DNA of 64,000 nucleotides from Chrysoperla carnea (Eukaryota > Arthropoda > Insecta > Neuroptera > Chrysopidae). The stretch is from positions 106,076,368-106,140,367 of the forward strand of contig NC_058337.1 in assembly GCF_905475395.1 (NCBI RefSeq), written 5' to 3'. The translations under genes and the position numbers were made by a program. Below the pieces are notes generated by a model that made no database searches, had not been told where the DNA came from, and saw only the letters and a list, made by a program, of their open reading frames with translations. Shown in pieces: positions 44,126 to 57,819 of the stretch (positions within the stretch are counted from its first letter, which is position 1; each line of letters begins with the position of its first letter).

Positions 44126-44664
44126 TTCTAGGAATTTCTTAATTTGTAAAAAACGGAAAATTTTGAAATATTTTATAAATATAATCCTTTTTTATTTAAT
44201 AATTAATAAACATTATTGCATTATCCAATTAAAAATTTTTGATATCCCAAATCGACAAAAAATAGTCATGAGAATTTAGTTTGAAAACTTCAAAATTGCA
44301 TAACATTAATCTATGATTTTCCAGATTTTCTTTAGTACTCTATGGATTTTAGACAATTTTGGCCATAGACTATTAAATACAGACTGAAAAATATTAAAAA
44401 ATCTGTCATCAAAATCCATCATACTGTGGGCAGTAAGTCTCAATATCAATTAAGATGTTCCCCATTCCTTAGGGAAACACTTATTTATTTCGGACATGGA
44501 TTAATCGAGAAGATAATCAATGATTTTGGAGTATTGTATTCGTAGTCTATATGGGTTTAATATGTCTGTGCTTTTATCTCATCTTTTCTTTGACGTTTGT
44601 AAATATTGTAGATCACACGTGTTTTTAAAGTTAAGAACACGAAACATCTAAATTTCCCACGAAA
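44126..44664. promoter_or_regulatory. short bidirectional promoter region SMIM8/bystin
   Basis: The two start codons are 539 bp apart and point away from each other, so both promoters must lie here or in overlapping UTRs. I see no unambiguous TATA box or initiator in the AT-rich background. Confidence 0.5.
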
Positions 44665-47086
44665 ATGGGAAAAGGTAAAAAAATAAAATCTGCAAAAAAT
44701 GGCCCGAAAGTAACATTAGAACAACAAATTGAAGACGAACAGTTTGTGAAACCAAAAGATAGAGTAAAAATTCGAGAACGTCAAGATGAAGATGAAGAGG
44801 TTAGGTTTAACCAGCATTAAAGTTTTGTATTCACCTAAAAAGTTTGTTTTTTTAGTTCGTAGATTCAAAATTATCGAAGAAAATTTTATCAGCAGCAAGG
44901 AAACAAAAGCGTGAATTAGAAGATGAATTTGGACCGACACCTGCTGAAGCGTACGGTGGAGCGAAACGACAAAGAACAACGAAGTTATCAGATCCAACAG
45001 CAGATTCATCTGATAACGATGAATCCGAAGCGGAAGATACTTTAGAACCCGATTCATTTTATGAAAATATAGAAATCAATGAAGAAGATGAAAAAGCTTT
45101 GGAATTATTTATGAGTGAAAATCCTCAACCACGACGAACATTAGCTGATATTATTATGGAAAAAATTACTGAAAAACAAACAGAATTACAATCACAGTTT
45201 TCTGATGCACAATCAATGCAATTGCAAGATATTGATCCAAGAGTAAAACAAATGTATGAAGGTGTACGTGACGTGCTACGAAAATATCGTTCAGGAAAAA
45301 TACCGAAAGCTTTCAAAATTGTACCAAATTTACGGAATTGGGAACAAATTTTATTTATAACAGGTATGCAGTACAATTTCTTTTTATGAAATATGCAGAA
45401 AAAGCTGTTTAGTATAAATTAGAATATAGAACAGTTTTGGAAACATAAAAATTTCATTTTAATTGGACTAAAATTGGCATTTGAATTTATAATGTTCTCT
45501 TTTTTAGATCCACCTACATGGTCAGCTGCAGCAATGTACCAAGCAACCAGAATATTTGCATCAAATTTAAAAGAAAAAATGGCTCAACGTTTTTATAATC
45601 TAGTTTTATTACCTCGAATTCGTGACGATTTAGCTGAATATAAACGATTAAATTTTCATTTATATCAAGCCTTACGTAAAGCCTTGTTTAAACCTGCTGC
45701 ATTTATGAAAGGAATATTGTTACCTCTTCTTGAAGTAAGTTATATTGTCAAACCCGAATAAAATATACTTTATATAATTTATAAATAATTAAATATCATT
45801 CATATATCATTTTAAATAATTATATAGAATCGTATACAATTATAAAGGATTAAATATAAAAATGCAGTAAAACAATTTTGTTTATTGCATATTTTACATT
45901 AAAATCTTTGAAATTGTATGTATATTATAATTTCCAAAAAGTCTGTGATAAGGTGTTTATAATTAACTTAAATTTCTGATGGTTCTCAATAAATTTTACG
46001 TTTGCATATTCAGAGTTTCTAAATAAATAATATTTTAATTAATTATGATAAAAATCTCAACGTTAGAAAAGTAAAAATACTTAATCTCATTATGGCGACA
46101 GAGAATCTGAAGAAGCATTGCTTTTTCACAGACGTGATAGCCAAATTCGATAACGTTATTTGCTAAAATAAATAATTTTTCCAAAAATAATATAATTTAT
46201 TGTTTATATAACATTTCAAATAGAATTTATTGCATTTAGACTCTGGTATTTAAGAGGGCCACTGCCCATCTGAGTTTCAACCCCTTGATGTATGGAGATT
46301 TATTGAATGTTAATTTTTTTAATATTATTTTCTAGAGTGGAAATTGTACATTACGTGAAGCAATTATTGTTGGTTCGGTAGTTGCACGTAATTCTATACC
46401 CATGTTGCATTCATCAGCATGTATGTTAAAAATTGCTGAAATGGATTATACTGGAGCAAATTCAATATTTTTACGAATATTTTTTGATAAAAAATACGCT
46501 TTACCATACCGAGTTGTCGATGCTGTTGTTTTTCATTTCTTAAGGTAATTTTTAAACTATACAGCGTGGGTCATTTTTAATCGATAACTAAAAAAATTTT
46601 GTGGCGAAGTAAAATTACTAAAACATTTTTCAAATAAAAAATGTTGATATCAAAGAGGAACATATTTTAGACAATTTGAATTTCATTGACTTTGATATGC
46701 AGAGTCATGTAAGTCATCGTTGGGCTCGCCTGACCTAAAAGAGTTTTCTACTTATTGATTAATATGATTCACCTTGTATATTACTTCCTGTATTGAGTGG
46801 TAATTAAAAAAATCGTGTTAATTTGTATAGATTTGAACGTGATTCTCGTGAATTACCCGTTTTGTGGCATCAAGCATTTTTAACATTTGTCCAACGATAC
46901 AAGAGTGATATTTCTGAAGAACAACGTGATGCTTTGTTAGGTTTATTACGTCATCAATCACATCCTACCATAACTCCAGAGATTCGTCGAGAATTACAAC
47001 ATGCTAAATGTCGTGATGAGATTGTTATGGAAACAGAAGAAACAGATAATTCGTCGAATCAACTTGTAATTACTGGTGTTATGTAA
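44665..47086 (+). CDS. bys: bystin (ribosome biogenesis, Enp1 homologue)
   Basis: Five exons: 44665-44799, 44856-45363, 45508-45734, 46336-46544 and 46831-47086, giving 444 residues (human bystin has 437). The N-terminal third is charged and low complexity, with a basic start (MGKGKKIKS). The conserved bystin domain begins near [12 protein letters not shown] and runs to the end; visible blocks include [67 protein letters not shown], the motif [31 protein letters not shown] and [16 protein letters not shown]. It acts in nucleolar and cytoplasmic steps of 40S subunit maturation. A polyadenylation signal AATAAA overlaps the stop codon region. The whole family domain is intact. Confidence 0.97.
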
Positions 47087-50000
47087 TAAATATTTAAATA
47101 TATTATTTTTCGTTATATTTTCATTGGCTTGTAATTTTCTTTATTTTCTGGAGAGCAGTGTATCATCCATCCTAGATGACTAAAGCCTGCTTTAGAAAAA
47201 ATTTCGATTTAGCTTGATTGAGACAACCTAAACATTAGCATTTTCGAGCCACAATAAAAATAGTATATTTTAGATTTACAAGAATTTGAGCAACCTGAAT
47301 ACCATTTGAATATTCGAACGAGACAGTTTTTTTCAGACATAATTCACGTTGGTATAGTCTCTTGACTTCCAGTCATACGGTTCTATCCGACATTACCTTA
47401 GATCATATATTTTAAATAGATGAGCCCAGCGTATACCAAATATGTATATTTTGGCTTCACAGAGTACATTAACAAAGACAAAAACACAATATTCAAACAG
47501 CTGACGGAGAAACACGTAATACCGAAGGATGGTATTCAATGCACACTTCGTATGAATTTATTTATGATTTTGATCGTATGAATTTGAATCGTATGTTATT
47601 TACTAAAACAAAAATTAATTGAAAATTAATCGCAAACATTCAGTTTTTTAATCAAGTTAAATATATTGCTTTTCAAATAAATTGAACAATCTAATATAAT
47701 AATGAATATTATACATACATACATTTTTTTATAATACTAGGTACATATTATTTTTCTGAAATCGTGCAATGAAACAAAAATTTGAAAAACATTAAGTTTT
47801 TTTAAAAATACAGAATTATATTATTATATGTTAAAATTGAAAAATTATCTTATTATTAAGAGGAAGGATTTTCAAATCCTTTCATGAGTAGTTATACAGA
47901 GAGATACATTAAGTCTTTCGATTAAATCTTTAAAAAGTTATATACGATATGCACCATCATATCAGAAATTTAAGATAATACAACTTTTTAAAGATTCGTA
48001 ATAAAATGGTTACCCTGGATAAATATAAATATTCAGTACTAAAATGATATTTCCTAAACATAATCTTAAAAAATTTATTCACAAACTCAAGCATGTACAA
48101 AATGAAGGAAATCATAATTTTTGATGAAGGGTTAGCTATACACAAATCTATAATGCTCATTAACAGTAACTGGTTTATTCTTACAAATATTCTAGGCATA
48201 TAGTGATATTACGGTGACCAAAATCCCACTTTTCATTCGAAAATGTTCTTTCCGTACGGTACGGCTCGATACAGTGTTGAAGCTTGCGCTAATGAGAGCA
48301 CGCTGTTTTATTGTTGCAACGATAAATGTTTTTTGTTGTGTCCTCCGTTCCATTGTAAAAGTTTTTTATCATCTTACCTAGACAGTTAACCCTTTTTCGG
48401 TATCTCAACGGACCCTATGGTCTAAGTGTGTCCCACCCTAGGACAGCCACTCTAACTTAACTTAACCTAACCTACCTAGACAGTTACTTTAATGTTAATT
48501 AAGAGAAATAATTTCAATTAATTAAAAATGTTTTCAAATTAATTTAATCAGAACCACTTTAATACTGATTTGATAGATTAAGATATAAAGTTTTTAGTGA
48601 CTTTAGTGAGGGTTTTCTTTTCTGTTCTTCTTAAATCTATATATTTAAATGGTCTTGTATCCTTAGATTCTGGTTAATTATATTTCAAAACAAAACAAAA
48701 GAGTCTCTATAAAAACTTAATGGATTATACATTTTAAAATCAAGTAATCAAAAAATTAAAACTAAATACGCTACTCGTTATTCTATTTGGCCAATTAATA
48801 ATTTTGTATTTTTTCTTATTTAAAATATTTTTAAATTAATTAACCCTCCGTTCAATGATTTTTAACAGTGATGTTAATTTTAAGTACCTGTCGTGAATTG
48901 AAAAAAAATTAGGTTTAAATAGGAATTAAAAAGGTTGGGAATAATCACATCACTAACGAAGGGTTAACAAAAAACAATATAGAAAAAAAAAATGCAATAA
49001 TATTGAGTAATTATTTTTTTCCTTTAACATAATTAACAAACAACTACATTTTCAGACTAAAAAATGTTGTACAGCCAAATTTGGCTAAGTGGAAGTCCTC
49101 TAAGGTGATTATATTTTTAAGGTTCCTGCAACTATGAGAAATTAGTAGCACATTAACCATTAAAAAATCGGACTCTCATTTCTAAAGTCCTTTGAGTTAA
49201 TTTACTATCAAATAAAACTACTTAATTCTAAACAGGAGAGATTATAAACCTGAGATGGCTGATTAGTTCTTCCCATAGATCTCGGGGCCTAAGGAATTTC
49301 AAAGTTGCTACAATACCTCAAGCTATCCAAACCTCGTAGTCTAGGGGAATATTTTCAATATTTAAACATAAATTTATGTTTTTAACCTGAGTTTGGAGCT
49401 TTGTCGTTTGTTTGAATTATAAACAAAATCGAGTTTATGGATTTATTTCGACTTATACAAACGCCGGTAAAGATCCTAAATGTTACTAATAAAAATTTCT
49501 CATGCTTAAAATTTTTTATTATTTCAATCTTTTCTAAAATTTTGAATTATTTAAAACAAAATTGTTTTTTATGAGGATTCAACATCGTGCCAATAGTAAA
49601 AAATTTATTCTTTAGAAAATTTTTCATAACCGAAAGCCACAATTTTGTACTTTATTTTATGCTATTTGTGTTATTTTTCTAAAATTGTTACATTTAAGTT
49701 ACATAAGTTTTAATACTGAGTATGCGTAAAGTATCCGATAATTTTCTCTTTCAAAATTCTTCAGACTTTCTTTAATATCCAGAACATTTTCTTATTCATA
49801 ATTTATGTGCGTAAAAGCACGAGAGATAAGGAAGAGTCAAGATGTTAATATTTAATGCTTAGGATATTTTAACTCCTAACAAAATTATAAATATATTAAA
49901 TGAAACAATTAAATTTTGGGGAAAAATTAAAGTAATATTTTCAGGAAATTGCGAATAAAAGAAGCAAGATTAGTTGGTTAATCTTTATTTGGTCACCTCT

Positions 50001-50098
50001 ACCTACAAGGGAGTTTCCGTTAAGTGGGGATTATCAACTTATGAATTGTGGTCACTTAACCAGATTTGACTGTATTTTATATTTAAAAATTAAATAAC
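47087..50098. other. bystin-Mff tail-to-tail intergenic
   Basis: A 3-kb AT-rich interval between converging genes. Besides the retroposon fragment at 48389-48472 (listed separately) I see no gene, RNA or repeat. Confidence 0.5.
48389..48472 (+). mobile_element. 84-bp retroposon fragment with 14-bp TSD
   Basis: Exact 14-bp direct repeats TACCTAGACAGTTA lie at 48375-48388 and 48473-48486. Between them is 84 bp that is GC-richer than the flanks and ends in pentanucleotide repeats CTTAACTTAACCTAACC. A short insert with a simple-repeat 3' tail and a long target duplication is the signature of a 5'-truncated non-LTR retroposon (LINE 3' end or SINE). The tail resembles the TAACC-type tails of some insect LINEs. 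The exact TSD suggests it is fairly young. Confidence 0.8.
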
Positions 50099-51996
50099 TT
50101 AAGATCGATTTAACCAAAGTAATGCTTTAAATAAAAAGTATGCTAAACCAAGTCCATAAATGAATTTCTCCTTTTGTTGTCGTTGCATTGATTCCAATTC
50201 AATGGCCATAACACGTCGATTTAATTTTGCTAATTGTTTACGTAAATGTAGTATCTCTTCGGCTGGTGTTAAACCATCCCCACCACTATGACCAATTGAT
50301 GTAAATGAACTATTAACAATAGTAAAATCATCAGCATCCTGGGAACTAAATAGGAAAAAAAATAATGTCCGCGGTTAAATTTAGAATTTTGGTTGTTCGA
50401 ATTTTGGTGCTTAAATATAAATAATTAACGAAAGTAATTTACCAATTTGTAGTTGTTGTACGTTTCACGGGTATCAAAGCATTGCTGCATTTTATATTTG
50501 GGAATAAGAAAAATTATCAGTTATTTTAAAATTTTCTCATTAATTTATGATAGATTAAGACAGTGTTTCCCAAAAAACAATTAAGTCATACTATTATGTT
50601 AATGAACTAATAGATCGAATGATTTTAACAGAAAAAATGAAATGGCAGACAGCAATCTACCCTTTTGTATACTCAAAATAGAGATGATTCTAAAAGGGGA
50701 ATGATACGGTCGTAGATGTTATATAGCTTAGATGGTTCCTTTTCGTAACTAGTAAAAGATAGAGGAAAATTTATATTATAACGTTATCGTTTATAAAGTA
50801 ACAATTTTTGTTCGAAATATTTTATAAAGAAAAACGTTCTAGTAAAAAATTGCTCCCTTCTTTTACCAGTAATAGATCATTTACGATCAGAAACTATTTT
50901 TTAATCGCCCGCATTATGATTATTCGATCTATAGTAAAATATTTCACCAGATTGTTTTAGTGGGATACAAGATTGTATTAAAGTCTGGAACCACACGAAT
51001 ATATCGAAAATTAGACGTCGAATACTGGGCAGGTATTCTCCAGAACTGACAGAAAAAATTATTTAAATACATTGGCTTGCATGGTGTATATGGGCATGAT
51101 CAATTAAGTTGATTGAAGGGTACGCCAAATTCGTTTCGAACAAAGTTTTTAAAATTTGTATGGGAACAATAATCATATCATCAGTTTGTGAGACACAGAT
51201 CAAAAGACTTTTTAGAGGAGGAAGGGGGGCAACCCTTCATTACCAACCTTTGCGTCCTTGATAAATTTCATAATAAACCTCTTTACCACAATACACAAAT
51301 TCTCTTTTTGCCAGTTTCGGAGACTTCAGGTTGCACTGTGAAATTTTAAAAGAAAACTCTCATTTCTTTATGGTTTTTATATTTTCAATAAAAATTTGGG
51401 AAACACTGGTATAAATTCTTAAAATGTAAACGTTCGAAAAAAAGAATTATTGAAAAATATACGTTACCTAGGATAGCCTTTGTCTGTTGTATTAAAACGA
51501 GATCTAGGTTTAACTACAGGAACTGAAGGTTCATCATTAGGAGGATCTTTTACACTAGGATAATGGTATTTGTCTAATGTAATGACGCGGGGTGGTGTTG
51601 CCACACGGATGACACCTGGATCTCGTGGCATCACTTGATCTTCAAGTACAATCTCACGTGGTAATGTTTTAGTTCCTTCCATAATAGAAAGAAATTAATT
51701 TTTGTTAAATTTTATATTTAGAAGAATGTTGAAATAGACTTACCAACATGTTGACCTGACCCCGTCACGATTATACGCTCTGGTACTTTCATATCAAATT
51801 GTTCATCGGGTGTGGGATAATTATTATCATAATTAGACCAATGTCCTGACAATCCGTTCGCCATGTCATCATCACTGTTTGATGCAACACGAATTCGCTT
51901 AGGAACTCGCATTTTTTTGTTTATATCTTCTGTGTACATTGTGTCGCTTATATAATTTGCATCGAATCGCGCTAACGGATCTGCGTTCGACGACAT
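50099..51996 (-). CDS. Tango11: mitochondrial fission factor (Mff/Tango11)
   Basis: Four exons: 51744-51996, 51468-51675, 50443-50484 and 50099-50345, giving 249 residues from the ATG at 51996 (MSSNADPLARFDANYISD). N-terminal Mff motifs appear as KMRVPKRIRVA and, again, MKVPERIIVTG. The C-terminal part has GLTPAEEILHLRKQLAKLNR, which begins a coiled coil, and ends with a hydrophobic tail anchor (FIYGLGLAYFLFKALLWLNR). Mff is an outer mitochondrial and peroxisomal membrane adaptor that recruits Drp1 for fission. Exon 3 is only 42 bp and could be alternatively spliced, as Mff exons often are. The acceptor of exon 2 (ATGGAAG) is the least certain junction. It converges with bystin. Confidence 0.9.
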
Positions 51997-52310
51997 ATTC
52001 AAGTGTTTGGACAAATATTACTAAAAACGATTGTGAAATAAATTATATTTTTTATTTAAGAGACTTTTAGCGAAATAAAAGAGTAACTTACTATTTTTAA
52101 ACGCCACTTGAGTACAAATATATTAATTAAAATTTAATATTTTTTTTAAAAACAATGACATTTATCTGAGGCTTACTTCAGATGAATGATTTTAAGAAAT
52201 GTCAAGTTTTACCGACACCATAAGAATATTAAAACACACTAATAATTTTTATTTAATTAAATCGAGAAATAAAAAGATTTTTATATTTTTTAACTGATTA
52301 ATTTCGAATC

Positions 52311-52643
52311 ATGTCGAAAAGAAGATGGAAATTTAACCATAATTTAGAATGGTATAAAAAATGTCTACTCATGAAATCAGCTGATCAATGTTTATACAAT
52401 CAAAAACATGCTATTTGGCAACAATCGCGTCATGACTTTAATTTAAAAATCGATATATTATTTTTGTTCGAATCAAATTTTAGATCGAAAATTAAAAACA
52501 AACCCCACCCTGTAATTTATTTTCTTTATTATAAAAACTTAAGGAAAGTATGCATTGTTGATATTAATCTGATTGCCATGGTAAAGAGTCGAAATTTACG
52601 TTTTATGATTTTTTCAATTTTTATTAAATTTCATAAAATTTAA
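52311..52643 (+). CDS. hypothetical 110-residue protein
   Basis: An ATG opens a 110-codon frame beginning MSKRRWKFNHNLEWYKKC and rich in K, N, F, I and Y. It lies 314 bp from the Mff start codon in divergent orientation, the position where a head-to-head partner gene would be expected. I do not recognise a family. The first 45 residues are compositionally more protein-like (CLLMKSADQC, NQKHAIWQQSRHDFNLK) than the rest, so it might be an exon with a donor inside the frame, or chance. No signal peptide or membrane segment is convincing. Confidence 0.35.
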   Translation: MSKRRWKFNHNLEWYKKCLLMKSADQCLYNQKHAIWQQSRHDFNLKIDILFLFESNFRSKIKNKPHPVIYFLYYKNLRKVCIVDINLIAMVKSRNLRFMIFSIFIKFHKI

Positions 52644-55600
52644 CCAAAATAAACACTATAATAAAGAATTGAAATACTTTTGATTATAGAAAAATATAGT
52701 TCCGTAATGTAATTATAGCTGCTGAATTATAAAATTAGTTTCGAATTGTGGATCTCGAGATATCGCAGCATCTCACATGGACGTAGCTAACTTTTTTGGC
52801 AAAATAGAAATTTTTGGTCTAGTCGGAGATCCATCAGAAAAATTAGGTCTGAAAATTTCAAAAACTCAACAGTATTTTTTCAAAAACACACTTGGAAGCC
52901 CAAGTTCAGGGGGATAGCAGTTGACCTCATCTATCTCCCATCGGTAAGCCTATGGCTCCTTATCAGAACGTCCATATATCAAATTTATAATCCAATGAAA
53001 AATCTAAACTTTATTTTACATTTTTCCGAAGAAGTTCTCCTTTAAAAAATCGTAAAAATTCGATTAAATTCACCCTCCCCTCCCCCAAACTTTTTCCAAT
53101 TTTTGTATGGAAAGTTGAATACCTATTTTGTGTGAAAAAAGTAAAAAGTTTTCTTTTTGAATAAAAAGAAATACGTTTCGTTAAAAAAAATGGCAATTAC
53201 TATTTACATTAAATCTAAATAGATGTCACTACAAGCAACAGAAAAAACGACGTTCTATTCTTTATACGTTGCTTTGTTGAAAGTTTAATTAACTACACAA
53301 ATTATTAGGAACTAATTTCGAAAACTAATTAATTTTTCAATATGTAGGAAATTTTCTAATTTTCTAAAACAAATATGAATGCATGTCCTTTTAGCCTTTT
53401 AGTGGTGACGGTATTATAATGTAGTAAATATTATAAAAGTTAGCTAATTCCATTTGGGTTTCGTAGTTCGACAAATATAATCGTGAACAGATTTTTTAAA
53501 ATTATATAAATTAAATTTTTTTGCAATACTGAGCACGATTGAATAATAGACAAAATTTTGATTTCTTTTAAAAAGTTAAACAATAATTTTTGATAATTTA
53601 CCTCTATCGAAGCTGGGTAACATTTGTTTTAATAACTTAAATTTGGAATAAAAATATACGGTTTCCTGAAAATTTTCAATACGTTTGTTCATTATCAGAA
53701 ATCATGCTGTGCTAATTGAACAGCTTACATCAATTGCGCGGTTATGCACCAATCTTTTGAAATAGTAAGTGAAACATAATTTATATGAAAAATGTAAAAT
53801 AAATAAACAGGGCTGGTCCGATCTCTTGAAAATTATTAATATTTATACATATTTTGAATTTAATTATTGAAAAAAAAAATCACACGAAACCTTACTCAAT
53901 TGTAATAAATTCCTGGTAAAAAGCTAAAAAAATCAAATAAAAAACGACGTCACTTTGTTATGTCACTGAAAACTAAAATCCAACCACAAAACGACGGTGT
54001 GTTTGTGTCTAGGTGGGGTTACCTTTTTGCCTGTGACAGTTTTTATGTATGCCCACGAAATATGAAATGAATTCGTTATTGAAGACTTATTTTCTTAAAT
54101 GTGGGCTATGGTATGACCCGGGTCACCTACCTTGTCATCATTGGTCAAATCTATGGTCGCATAGGAGAAAAAAAAATAAACCTCTTAGACAATATGTTGA
54201 ATTTAAGCCTTGTATACATGAAGCCAGTGATTTAATACAGAAAACTAAGCTAATCCCGAGCATAATCTTTAACATAAATAATTTCTGGAGGTAAAGATAG
54301 GATGAAGGAAGTTACGAAAAGTAGTAACCATTAAAGCGCAAAAAATATTGAAAATTCGTTTATTTGACAGTTGACACATTGAAAATCAATTGCTTCAACC
54401 CTGAAAAATTTATTGATAATACTGTTTACTTTCAGTAAAATAAATAAACGCCTTCATACCCTCACTCTCTCATTCGAAATTGTAAAGTGCATTACCTCCA
54501 TGTTATGCACATAATCTAGTATATGCCACTATATACTAGTTGACCGTGAGACTATAATAAAACGATATTTTGATGAGTCATTTTGTCTGTTATTTGTAGG
54601 CTTGATAAAGCAGAGTGTTTGCGTATCCACCTTTTGCGTAAAACTTACGGCTGGGCCAAGGATATATTCAAAACGTTAAAGCGGTATTCTGGTCAAGAAA
54701 TTTGAAAAAAATAGATTTTTTTCTTCATATTTTCAAAGGTTAGACCCTAAAGAATATATTCTTAAGATAGGTACAGTGAATTTTCTGGGAACGAAATTCG
54801 ATTTGATCGCTCTGAACTGCGAGCTTCTGATGCTTCAAAAGAAGGCAGAATAGCTCGGTGAGCAAAAACAACTTTACAAGACATATGAATCAGTCCATTA
54901 ATCTAAAAAGAGTAATATTATTATCCAAGTTACTCTGCCGAAATTGTCTCTCAAACTAAAAACGCGTTTTTCTCGAAACTATATTTTTCGAAGTGATTGA
55001 CATGATATCTCAAGTTCTACAAGAACGATTTTTTTGAAACTTGGTGGGAATCTTCATTATAAATCTCACTATAGCCTGTGCCTTGGATTTAAAAAAATTT
55101 GTAAAATAAAAAAGGGCTAAAAATAATTTTTTTAATGTCTACGCCATTATGTGATTTTCTTTTGGTTAAGGTCTAGACCTGCACCGTTTTTTTTGCCGCG
55201 CCCTAATTCATCGGCCTGTAATTCGGAGAAATTTTTTTTTGGTTAACTTGTCGTTATTAAATCTTTAAAATGGCTAACCAAAAAAAGATCATGGAAATGT
55301 GGCTTCATTATGGGCACATGATCTATAATGCTAGTAGTATGTGAGTATGTGACAATGACGCTGAGGATGGCGATGATGGTTGTGACACCAGGGGGTATTA
55401 TATTGCATATAGAGTCAGTCACACATTTATGTCAATTTGGTCATAAGTGAATTGTCATTTATTTTTATTGATCTTTATTGAAAACTTAAATGATTGTATG
55501 TATATTGAAAACCATGTTTTCAATATACAATTTATTTATATTATATGTTATTTTATATATTATATAAAACTAATAAAAAAATATATACGAATATAAAAAA

Positions 55601-55790
55601 AAAACGTTCATATGTGCGCTTTGATATAAGGATGTTAGTACCTTCAATTTTTTTTTATATTAATTATGTGAGATTACTTCGTTTACATGCAAAGTTATTG
55701 GACTTGTTCACTTCAATTTTCCTCTACATGAATTGTTGAAATAAATTTCGATTAGAGAACTTGCATTAATTTTTTTTGATCACTGAGAAG
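52644..55790. other. gene-free, repeat-like stretch
   Basis: Patches at about 52740-52970 and 54600-55260 are less AT-rich and have the look of decayed dispersed repeats, but no coding motif is recognisable. A hAT-like end motif CAGGGCTGGTCCG occurs at about 53808 without a visible partner end. Short frames at 53011-53196 and 54049-54294 are taken as chance. Confidence 0.5.
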
Positions 55791-56743
55791 AATGACCCAA
55801 AATTAGTGGGTTTCAAAAAAATTCCAATAAGATCGGATCAAATTTGCCTGTGTTATAAAAAAAAAGCGAATTTTTTAACTTGATGACGTCACCAGAATCC
55901 AAAAAGTTTCATTTTGCTCTATCACATCCAAATTTTATCCAATTTTGATAAACCAAGTATGTAATCCTACTAAATTTGGGTCATACTTTTCAAATTTGAC
56001 ATCATAATTAACCTAGCTCTAATAGGTTTTTAGAATGTGCAGTCCTGGTCTCGGAAATAAGCACATGAGTGATAGCTAGTGAACAACTGACATCACAGTT
56101 GAAAAGAATGACACAAATTTAGTGGGATTCAAAAAAAATTCCAATAAGATCGGATCAAATTTGCCTGTGTTATAAAAAAAAGCGAATTTTTTAACTTGAT
56201 GACGTCACCAGAATCCAAAAAATTTCATTTTGCTCTATCACATCCATATTTTATCCAATTTTGATAAACCAAGTATGTAATTCTACTAAATTTGGGTCAT
56301 ACTTTTCAAATTTGTAATCAAAATTAAGCTAGCTCTAATAGGTTTTAAGAATGTTCAGTCCTGGTCCCGGAAATAAGCACATGAGTGATAGCTAGTGAAA
56401 AACTGACATCACAGCTGAAAAGAATGACCCAAAGTTAGTGGGTTTCAAAAAAAATTCCAATAAGATTGGATCAAATTTGCCTGTGTTATAAAAGACATCG
56501 AAATTTTTAACTTGGTGACGTCACCAGAATCCAAAAAATTTAATTTTGCTCTATCACATCCAAATTTTATCCAATTTTGATAAACCAAGTATGTAATTCT
56601 ACTAAAGTGTCATATTTTTCAAATTTAGGATCAAAATTAACCTAGCTCTAATCCTCTAATAGATTTTAAGAATGTAGATTCCTGGTCCAGCGAAGAAGCA
56701 TGCGAGTGATAACTAGTGAAAAACTGACATCACAGCTAAAAGA
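55791..56743 (+). repeat. three-copy ~316-bp tandem repeat array
   Basis: The unit starts at AATGACCCAAAATTAGTGGG (55791) and recurs at 56107 and 56423, ending at about 56743. Period is 316, 316 and about 320 bp. Copies are highly similar with scattered substitutions and small indels. Each contains TGACGTCACCAGAATCC, with a palindromic TGACGTCA-type core, and no long open frame. This is a short satellite-like array or the internal tandem repeat of a larger element. Confidence 0.95.
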
Positions 56744-57819
56744 ATAATAAAAATTTCACTACAATAGGTGTAAGACTATGACTTAGACTGATGTAGGTAA
56801 AATTTGAACTGAATGCACTAATTAACTAAAAGTTCATCTATGTCATCTGGATAATAATCTATAATATCATTTTAACTTCCTAGATCTACGTGTTCCAGGG
56901 GTTCTGTACTGCATCCCAAAATGCCCTTAAGTAGACCCGTCTCTGGTAAGAAGGGTAAAAATATCCTTTTTTACATGTCCACGATAAAACCGTTTATTAT
57001 CCTGAACTGTGCTGATCCATAACCGCTTCAAAAAAATTACATTCACATAAAAAGAAACATAATATTGGATATGATATGCGACCTTTAACGTTATCCTTAA
57101 AGATTAGAAGGACTGATATATTTTTGATACCCATACATATTGCACAGGTGTTTTTATTATCATGTATACAAGAGGATTCATAATATTCTCCCATAAATAA
57201 GATAAATGATATCTAAAACGATCAATAAACAACAAAGTGTGTAAATTTCTAAGAAATAGGTATAATTTTTTATACAAAAATATGCCAAACTAGACATTTC
57301 GGCGCTGTATTTTTAAGTTAAAACTATAAACATACTTCAGAAATCATTATGAATATTTTTAGTGGTACAATAGAAAAAGAACAAAAAAAGGACGATTCTG
57401 GTCAAAAATATAAAAAAAAAATCACATAAAAATTGATGTTATTTTTTCTTTTTGAGATATTCTTGTGAAAAAAAAAAATGGTTTTTATTGTTTGTCTTAA
57501 ATGATTAATTATTGTTTTTAGAACACAGAGAACTTGTCATATTTCTCTTTATAAGTATTAAAATATTATATTTTATTAGTTTATCTACCAAAAAAAAAAA
57601 TTATGGTTCTCAAGCATTTAAATGTTCACATCAAGAAAAAAATGACTAAAGAACAAAAAATGTTAATGGTTTTACTATATTATTTCTTTTTTCTTTTGTT
57701 GGAAAAATTTAATTGATTTTATTAAAAATATTGTTTAATTTAATTAAGGAAATGGTTAAAGATTCTTTGAATAGTTAAAAATAGTTTAAATACCATGCAT
57801 GTTACCTATGTAATATGCA
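56744..57819. other. gene-free AT-rich stretch
   Basis: Contains A-runs and TTTT-rich patches only. The minus-strand frame at 56997-57194 is not supported by any recognisable feature. Confidence 0.5.

Noticed and set aside
48440-48472. Interstitial telomere-like CCTAA/CTTAA repeat
   Set aside because: It is too short and irregular, and lies at the 3' end of a short insert with a 14-bp target duplication, which fits a retroposon tail better.
51997-52014. Mff start six codons upstream at TTG
   Set aside because: The ATG at 51996 begins the usual Mff-type N-terminus; the upstream codon is not ATG.
53808-53822. Second hAT element suggested by CAGGGCTGGTCCG
   Set aside because: No matching inverted end or 8-bp duplication could be found nearby.
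55791-56743. CRISPR-like array
   Set aside because: Units are 316 bp, contiguous, with no spacers, and the host is an insect.
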